Part shown: positions 59,701 through 64,000 of the stretch, one piece after another
Numbering within the stretch: the stretch's first letter is position 1
How the letters are laid out: every line of letters begins with the position of its first letter
NCBI GenBank assembly: GCA_027972325.1
Contig: JAPMOS010000027.1
Location: 432,124-496,123 of the forward strand
Reading direction: 5' to 3'
DNA: 64,000 nt
DNA from: Paratrimastix pyriformis
Lineage: Eukaryota > Preaxostyla > Paratrimastigidae
The notes under the pieces: generated by a model
Seen by the model: the letters and a program-made list of their open reading frames with translations, nothing else
Databases searched by the model: none
Told to the model about the DNA's origin: nothing
Program-made: the position numbers and the translations under genes

Positions 59701-60816
59701 CGGACAGCAGATGACCTCTCTGGTTTGGGTGGGTGCTCCCGTGCCAATCAACACCCCTCTAAGGTCCGTCATGGTCATTGCGTGATCTGTGATTTTTGCC
59801 CATGCAATGTGCTCATTCCTCCACGCTTCCCAATTGCACAAGTACTCCCCCACACACTTCTCCGTGCCGCATGCCATGTCAATGCGTGATCTCTGCCATT
59901 TCCCTTTGCACAGCTTGTTGTATGTCATCTCGTCCTCCCTACCTACCAGCCTAGCAATATCCACCACTCCCAGTGCTTCGTGCTTGTCGGGCTCTCTTGC
60001 CCATCCGTTCATGTCCCCCACCATCAACACACCCATTCCCTCCGTCCGTGCTTCATCCACTGCCCTGTTCATGGCCTGCTCCACCCTCCCTTTCAGTGCC
60101 ACATCGTCCCCCGTGGGGTAATAGACCCCCACCAGACGAATTTTCCGTGAATCTTGCACCCAATCCATGCGCATCACATACCCGGGCACTTCCACCTCCA
60201 CATTCTTAATGCTGCACTGCCAGGCCGTCCTGTATGCCATTATAACTCCTCCACATGCATTCTCTGCCTCTGCCGGTGCCGAGACCACTACCATGCCCTG
60301 CAACCAATCACCCCACCTCGTTTCCTTCGTATCCTTCGTTTCCTGCAGGCACAGTATATCGACATCCGCGACCTGAGTCAGGTCAGCCACGTTATCCCTC
60401 TTCCTCCTGTTATTCAGCCCCCTGACGTTCCAGCTGGCCACCCGAAGCAGCCCCCTGCCCTTTCGCGGTACTCCATAGGTCACGTCCCCCCTCCTCCATC
60501 GTTCTATTCCCTCCTCTGGGTCATCTTCTTCCGTGAGCATTCTCCACCGCAACCGGTCCGCCGCCGCCATCATCCTCTCCTGCTCCCGGCGTTCCTTCTT
60601 CTCCCGCTGCTTCTTGTTCCACCCCTTCTTCCCTCTCCCTGTCCCCTTCTTACCAGGTTCCACCCTCGCCACATGGTATGTGTCCGTCACCACAGGGATA
60701 TCCGCTTCCACCGGCTTCTTCTGCTGGCCCGGGTCCTTCCGCCCCGATTCCGCCTGCCCTGCCTCCGCCGCGCCGGTTTGCACCCGTGGCGCCTTTCCCC
60801 CGCCCTTCCACTGCAT
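53773..60816 (-). CDS. ORF2 polyprotein of distal LINE: APE endonuclease, RT, RNase H, zinc finger, C-terminal domain
   Basis: 2347 codons open without a break. The APE-type endonuclease covers about residues 125-350 (SWNVRGLNN at 128-136, LQETKD, GDMNGWA, RSRID, ITDHAMTMTD). The reverse transcriptase covers about 770-1060, with RGRRIETPISN, DIAKAYDTVS, SQGDPLSCLLF and FADD at about 941. RNase H covers about 1510-1640 (YTDGSATKE, NNEAEVEAVAEA, VTDSKVAM, WVKGHQEGD). The zinc finger CPRCGERDSMNHMVWRC (C-x2-C-x7-H-x4-C) lies near 1777-1793. The last 350 residues are a conserved domain of uncertain nature (CWATPWEVSTLLRQ near 2003, CYANPEYEQDEMD near 2069). The ATG at 60816 is probably not the true start: the upstream protease-like part is present but frameshifted. 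The enzymatic motifs all look intact. It would act at chromosome ends by target-primed reverse transcription. Confidence 0.88.
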   Translation of the reverse strand: MQWKGGGKAPRVQTGAAEAGQAESGRKDPGQQKKPVEADIPVVTDTYHVARVEPGKKGTGRGKKGWNKKQREKKERREQERMMAAADRLRWRMLTEEDDPEEGIERWRRGDVTYGVPRKGRGLLRVASWNVRGLNNRRKRDNVADLTQVADVDILCLQETKDTKETRWGDWLQGMVVVSAPAEAENACGGVIMAYRTAWQCSIKNVEVEVPGYVMRMDWVQDSRKIRLVGVYYPTGDDVALKGRVEQAMNRAVDEARTEGMGVLMVGDMNGWAREPDKHEALGVVDIARLVGREDEMTYNKLCKGKWQRSRIDMACGTEKCVGEYLCNWEAWRNEHIAWAKITDHAMTMTDLRGVLIGTGAPTQTREVICCPSPGDLRQLWQEAENEKARNRMMVRKMAGDPQGQEESTTEEEEGLTEGGVELRVKKGKKATKGCCCLEVETEAQERYQAGQEKVERYRTLVKNAMVRGTVPPVDQEGQQMDITAGIEPTTFTQMGDILKGAAERAFGKRRVAHCERNWETRRMKALRRDLLSKGLTPEEMRGANDQLRELQRARRQEQDHKLEGRRRHIYRGIMSDPNTPVTTFVRKDKDGKVEEVVNDPEQVKEGWRSAMERQAMARDGPSDGGEVADETLLNMLRQTTPKPQQQAEGQQQSWTKEPRKDEIWMGEGTMEEVGVSDEGADGARSVMRPLDGAGEVKEMVRKLAMGKACGPDGVTAEMLVMGPPELWEWMARQYNAMLATATVPAELKVSNVHMLTKPGKAHPGDPMGRRPITLISVWLKALQTTMARRFQEQTEARKVFGQEQFGFLRGRRIETPISNVMSVITEARLTKRPFWMVSLDIAKAYDTVSMKALMGALERMQVEEGFMRYVKSLYTGRTSRVITAYGVTEPFGIHRGISQGDPLSCLLFIAFMETVLEKIRQYEDKHGWKLHSGRKVLVQAFADDVMLVTNSRQGMEEVVSVAVEVIEKAGMELNWKKCDFISNENKGKKKGRTAVGGPIRVGPGRVIEKQPKGGAIRYLGVWVDEEMNMNVNTSKMVEKIMGRLERLTQRTMPVALVVQMLNECVTPVIQFSARQYPTKAKELARLETAYGNVMRKCVSSLGKRDPTDLVFLPEELGGLGVKSPSDVHDTTVVLQLIGRLAEPESAVGENLMGEIALVTKLWEAERDILEYPQDHALRRTCGYVAESVKVLNRRGVAIRMGDGTEPHIVEVKAAPEEGGEKPKRPQWQKKCVLVTEEVVPERECEAKAVDIEKILKQAGKKEKLTPTHRRTLKKHGVRTLSDLVSDDGQKLAGWVAKTGPTPKWYTALQQIVCGGEQTWELLPEYRMPPRGRTVSQGKPEKAAEKAQGPKRARVILDDDKDEEVAVKRGETGGKKKSDRVVILDDDHDEGKQGDEHGRTKGPEARARMTTGTPKKKRPVPVVVLDDDEDEDGKDGMTEGRKRGRTEAKAGRKRTEEEEEMELAKEAWVDLGDEDAEDSVEEQPGNGNGRKHPREERLGADEEKVRTQRRVFYTDGSATKEREKSKHRAGYAVVELMPDGVTFQVRKQARTTGAHQTNNEAEVEAVAEAIGLAGVNEEVEVVTDSKVAMGWVRRIRRRGATKAAAMEQTTWVMLCRLGEKMAKHKGRICIRWVKGHQEGDSVDARGNREADLAAKAAVEMELDAAAVEEARKGARTNVRLYIQGVQGKGASQKGTVEVKGVLDDHKEVLEAEWLKQRMDKAASKQVRGALIVINARSQNAWTNMHETVHATSRNAWVMTVTQAYRTQNIPSKFNGFTARACPRCGERDSMNHMVWRCAHSVGVREAEWRKMGNATDLWAWAHRADRAVEKCQIVAKEKLVEENGCYVIDDECRIQTDVFWNLYEHARRSLRGRSWDVWWPLFVDNVRKMEKRYREGSEVLPDRPQAIADGNESQNSKEGVNRSNKSGKIENPARQETLKKDDSERPSKRGREMESRNPAHSSGQETEQDQQGTREMTEAGAKKGDEKSDDERGQKGRRKQTRTNCWATPWEVSTLLRQAGTLSTLIFSHPGNADPSYPEYYTPHPADEFFGAKYDGYSAIADGDRDMLCYANPEYEQDEMDHMFEEIAKRVEKSPRAFRCITVVPYGEHQVNRRSTKPGEESTRSGARLALVPGMVFKELFVMEEVWSGPDMGRMMLRGRAVERHEGRKQGTFQFWEPDFWRTGEKGRNNAQWAVGILLFENKAAQEQYPMDMAALRELHAVLERQAGKGNVKTNPWILQSLAKEPRPMVNWRALGEAVVSKVAQRLRDRVDYTQEYANYTRIAAELGFLDKETQQEVGKDVRSMRRVMMAMVEDRGKVLGKGEKKERQEEIRVAKMALHKSKGDAG

Positions 60817-60821
60817 ATTCC

Positions 60822-62160
60822 TTACGGCATCCCCTCCAATGGGGTCAAGCCTCTCAGCTCCTCATCCACCGGTTGCTTGGTCCATTCCAGCACACCATCC
60901 GGGTCCCGCACATAGAGTGCCACTCGCGCTCGTTCATCCGGGCCTCCACAAGGCGTCACATGCGCATCATTCAACATCTCCCATTGTCGCTCCGTCCCGA
61001 CCCTTCTGTTCGCCACCCAGTGGTTGCCACCCACAAATGCCATCGTGGCCACGGGCCACATGGGGACATCACCAGTATGATCGGAGTCCATTCCACAGGG
61101 GCTCCTTCTTCACCCCGCACTTCAACCAACACCCCATCCTTGACTTCTCCCCACCCATGCTTCACCATCATCCTCCCCATGCACTTTGTACATTGCCCTG
61201 CGTCCCCTTCCTCCAGCATGGCCTCCACCCGCGGGTCCCCTGGTGATAGAGAATCACGTCCTCCTTCACGCGGACGCAACTACTGCGGCACTGCTGGCAT
61301 GTCTGTATCTGCGTGTCCTTGGCGCCCCACACCATCCGTCCCACACCCTCCATTGCCATCCACCTCCTCAATAATTGCTCCGCGTCGTCCCATCTGTAAT
61401 GCACCCATGGCAACGTTCCCAAGTTTGGAACTTGTATGTTCACCCCCGCAGAGCACGCGCCCACGCATTCAGCCCTTCATGCGTTCCTTCCCCTCTCTCG
61501 ACTGTCGCCCACGCCTGTAGGGCAGCCGCTGCCCAGCAGGTACAACCATGCGGATTGCACACACCCCTGGACCTGCATCTCCCTCCCAACCGGGCCACCT
61601 CCGGGTCTGTTGCCCCCACCCTCCGAAACGTCTCACCCTCGCATCTCCCTGCTTGCACCACTTTCCCCAGTCCACGCGCGGAAGTTTTTGCCTCCATGCC
61701 ACCGTTCCATGGCTCTCCTTCGGGTCGGACCCATTCCGCTCCACCGGCGGACTCGCTCAACCATCCGCGCAACCAGGTACATTTGCTTCTGAGTCTGTTC
61801 AACCTTCCCCGCCCAGATTTCACTCACCCATCGACTTCCTCTAGCTATCCAGTCGATCATTCCGACAACGATCTCCAAAATTGTCTCGACCACCGACATA
61901 TCCTGAGGCACCCCTTTCAGGAATACCACCTTCATCGTCCCCTTTCGATTTCCCCACTCCTCCATCCATCTTTCTTGTACTTCCACCTCGATCGCATTGA
62001 TGAGTTTTTCTTGCCTTCCCCGACTCTCGTTTTGACCTTGACAATATATCAAAAGCATATTTGGGCCCATCCCTCTTGTTTTTTCCATTTTTCCCTTGCC
62101 GAATCCAAGGATTAGGGGTGGTATGAGTTCGAACGAGGTCCAACATCCTCCCGCACCCAT
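60822..62160 (-). pseudogene. Frameshifted N-terminal part of distal LINE ORF2 with USP-like domain
   Basis: Collinear with the first 600 residues of the proximal ORF2 but split over several frames: 62160-61633, 61823-61440, 61464-61168, 61279-60971 and 61091-60822. The Cys box is CNPHGCTCWAAAALQAW, where the usual Asn after the Cys is Ala. Paired Cys motifs (CQQC, CTKC) and the His box (GNHWVANRRV, then ALYVRDP) are still visible. Decay is confined to this third of the ORF. Confidence 0.75.
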
Positions 62161-63716
62161 GGGGCGCTCGGCCCATCCCGAGCAATTTCCGGAAGAGGTC
62201 CCACACTGTAATCTCCTGTTCCCAAGGTTCTTTGGAGTTTTCTTTCAACACATTTACTTGAGTAATATTCTTTAGCATCCCACTTTTTCTTCCGTTCTTC
62301 ACACCCTCTTGCACAATCTGATTCAGCCGTTAATCTGGTCCCACCTTCCGCCTTACCGATTTGGCCGCTCTTCCCTCGCATATTAACATTGATTTGCCAT
62401 CCCAAGGTCGCGCCTCTCTTGATTTTCTGCTGTCTCAAGAACTTTCTGATTGCATGGCCAATTCCTCCAACATCTCTTCTTCCCATCTTCAGAACGCCCT
62501 CAAAGCGCGCCACAATGCATTCTACTATCAAAGTTCTCTCCTCCCCCTCTTGTCCGGTGGTTCCCCCATCGTCTACTTGGGCGATCACCAAGATGCCACC
62601 CTCCCACCCATCCAAGCCCTCCAACCAACCCTCCCAGTCCCAGTTTCCGCATCCCTGTTCCATCACCCCCACCCTCACCCCACATTCCCGTCCCGTTTTA
62701 CCAAGTCCCACAACCAGGTACTGTCCTGCCTCCATTCTACGGGTCAACCCAACCGTCCTTCCCCCCCCATCCATCCCTTCCTGTTCCACCACCTCCAGCC
62801 CCTGACCCAATTGGTTCCGCACATCCATCCAAGTGTTTTCCCCCCCTTGTTCCAGGTTTACCAGCGCTTGAGGCTGTCCCATCCCTGTTCCCCGTATTCC
62901 CCATTCCATCGCTCGCCCCCATACCACCCCATCCAGATCCAACCCCCGATCTTCCGTCTTCAATCCACTCCTCCATTGTTCCAAAGCGGTTTGCCCCCCT
63001 TGGCCACTCTTCCTTCGTCCGCCAACTCCAGAAGTGCCGCCCCAACCCACGATCACCTTCCACCCCTCAGCAAAATCAGAGGTTATGGCCCAGGTTTGCG
63101 CCAAAAATTGAGCCCACCCATTCTCAACAACTTCCCACCCTCCCCACAGGTACTCTACCCATCTTTGACCCTCGATCACTTTTTTGATTGCGCACCCCCC
63201 GACTTCTGTAGAGCCATAAGTTAACAATCTGGTGGGTATGGAAAATTCCCCCACACCAATACAAATATTCCTCACACGTTCCGAACCCCGAATCACCTTC
63301 GCTTGTGCGATCATTCCTCCGACCGCGATCACCACCCCACTTCCGATCCCTTCTCCAGAAAGCGTTTTCATAGGGTGTACAGATTTGTCCCTATCCCTTT
63401 GTGAGAGTGTGCTTCTCCAGACCTCCTCAAACCAGACACGACTTGCAGATAGTGGGTCGATCGACCAGCACAGAGTCAACCAGTCACCTCCATAGTCCCT
63501 GATATGACAGGGCGCTTCAAATTTGAAGCATTGCAACTCATAAGAGTAGCCTTTCTCAAAGGAGGGAGAAGCGTCATCAACAGATGCCGCACGTCCCCAG
63601 TGATGACGACCACTGGAGTTCGAGGGGGTAGAAGTAGAAGCGAGAGGATAGGTAAGAAGGAGAAGGACAAGCAGAAGGAGTCCCCAAAAAGATTTCATTT
63701 TTAATTTTAAGTACAC
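62112..63716 (-). CDS. ORF1 of distal LINE, with clear signal-peptide-like N-terminus
   Basis: 534 residues, family unknown. The N-terminus MYLKLKMKSFWGLLLL has a basic start followed by about 16 hydrophobic residues and a small-residue region (ASTS), a textbook signal-peptide layout. A second Met (63698) would also serve. A Gly/Val-rich hydrophobic stretch (GSGVVIAVGGMIA) lies near residue 125. The rest is rich in Trp, Gly and Glu, with no known nucleic-acid-binding motif. The end overlaps the candidate ORF2 start (62160) in another frame. The proximal element's ORF1 shares the hydrophobic start but little obvious sequence. Confidence 0.6.
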   Translation of the reverse strand: MYLKLKMKSFWGLLLLVLLLLTYPLASTSTPSNSSGRHHWGRAASVDDASPSFEKGYSYELQCFKFEAPCHIRDYGGDWLTLCWSIDPLSASRVWFEEVWRSTLSQRDRDKSVHPMKTLSGEGIGSGVVIAVGGMIAQAKVIRGSERVRNICIGVGEFSIPTRLLTYGSTEVGGCAIKKVIEGQRWVEYLWGGWEVVENGWAQFLAQTWAITSDFAEGWKVIVGWGGTSGVGGRRKSGQGGQTALEQWRSGLKTEDRGLDLDGVVWGRAMEWGIRGTGMGQPQALVNLEQGGENTWMDVRNQLGQGLEVVEQEGMDGGGRTVGLTRRMEAGQYLVVGLGKTGRECGVRVGVMEQGCGNWDWEGWLEGLDGWEGGILVIAQVDDGGTTGQEGEERTLIVECIVARFEGVLKMGRRDVGGIGHAIRKFLRQQKIKRGATLGWQINVNMRGKSGQIGKAEGGTRLTAESDCARGCEERKKKWDAKEYYSSKCVERKLQRTLGTGDYSVGPLPEIARDGPSAPWVREDVGPRSNSYHP

Positions 63717-63754
63717 TGAAAAGCGTACTGAGGGTGGCTATGACCCGGGGAGAG

Positions 63755-63762
63755 GGTTAGGG

Positions 63763-63803
<41 letters not shown>

Positions 63804-64000
63804 GGTTAGGGTTAGGGTTAGGGTTAGGGTTAGGGTTAGGGTTAGGGTTAGGGTTAGGGTTAGGGTTAGGGTTAGGGTTAGGGTTAGGGTTAGGGTTAGG
63901 GTTAGGGTTAGGGTTAGGGTTAGGGTTAGGGTTAGGGTTAGGGTTAGGGTTAGGGTTAGGGTTAGGGTTAGGGTTAGGGTTAGGGTTAGGGTTAGGGTGG
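63755..64000 (+). repeat. Telomere (TTAGGG)n
   Basis: About 40 TTAGGG repeats running to the window end, with one TTTAGGG variant at 63781-63787. The orientation (G-rich strand 3' to the right) shows that the right edge is the chromosome end. The array starts directly at the 5' end of the distal retrotransposon. Confidence 0.97.

Larger units (their letters stand above)
53571..63754 (-). mobile_element. Distal telomeric non-LTR retrotransposon (about 10.2 kb)
   Basis: Same family and orientation as the proximal element, clearly homologous but diverged. The 3' end (left) abuts TTAGGGTTAGGG. The 5' end (right) is GACCCGGGGAGAG directly followed by the terminal TTAGGG array. It carries ORF1 (62112-63716) and ORF2 (start near 62160, long intact part 53773-60816). 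The 5' leader is about 40-60 nt and the 3' UTR about 200 nt with conserved hairpins. The first third of ORF2 is broken by several frame changes; the rest is intact. Confidence 0.9.

Noticed and set aside
62361-63224. Plus-strand Pro/Ser/His-rich frame of 287 codons
   Set aside because: It is exactly antisense to distal ORF1 and its composition mirrors a Gly/Trp/Glu-rich protein.
43771-63754. LTR retrotransposon or endogenous virus interpretation
   Set aside because: There are no long terminal repeats, no integrase and no aspartic protease. APE endonuclease plus RT plus RNase H order is that of LINEs.

Overview
This window is the end of a eukaryotic chromosome. The right edge (63755-64000) is a (TTAGGG)n array with the G-rich strand running 5'->3' to the end, so the telomere lies on the right. 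The host is a GC-rich protist with many spliceosomal introns and short intergenic gaps. A TMEM138 homologue, a ciliary gene, suggests a flagellated cell. A TmcB-family membrane protein, a NagB/PIG-L fusion and secreted subtilases fit a free-living heterotroph. A Preaxostyla flagellate such as Paratrimastix is my guess only; the sequence does not prove it.

Layout. (1) 114-11866 (+): a multi-exon gene with two complete subtilase catalytic modules in tandem. (2) 12015-12732 (-): an RRM plus glycine-rich RNA-binding protein. (3) 12936-22513 (+): a long multi-exon gene of unknown function with a Tc1/mariner-like element in one intron. (4) 22623-32996 (+): a TmcB-like multi-pass membrane protein ending in a hemerythrin-like domain. 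(5) 33611-34250 (-): TMEM138, divergent from (6) 34359-37349 (+), a glucosamine-6-phosphate deaminase-like/PIG-L fusion. (7) About 38240-42645 (+): a casein kinase 1 with a long low-complexity tail. (8) 43143-43770: two 16-bp satellites, the second containing one telomere unit per repeat. (9) 43771-63754: two non-LTR retrotransposons of about 10 kb, head to tail, both on the minus strand, separated by a short stretch of telomeric DNA. (10) The telomere.

Three points stand out. First, introns here mostly do not begin GTRAGT. The working consensus is GT[C/T][C/T]G[C/T], most often GTCCGC or GTCTGT, and reading frame is preserved across the introns I modelled. Second, most long introns carry a private minisatellite, which accounts for most of the tandem repeats in the left 40 kb. 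Third, the two telomeric retrotransposons look unusual. Each has an ORF1 with a signal-peptide-like N-terminus. Each has an ORF2 with a ubiquitin-specific-protease-like domain, an APE-type endonuclease, a reverse transcriptase, an RNase H, a zinc finger, and a conserved C-terminal domain with faint resemblance to phage-type adenine methyltransferases. Their 3' ends face the centromere and abut TTAGGG repeats, as expected for elements that attach to chromosome ends.

Exon coordinates for TMEM138, the NagB fusion, the kinase and the RNA-binding gene were checked base by base for phase. The subtilase, unknown and TmcB-like genes were modelled by eye and their outer exons are approximate. Several coding frames are broken by single-base shifts; sequence alone cannot say whether these are assembly errors or real mutations.
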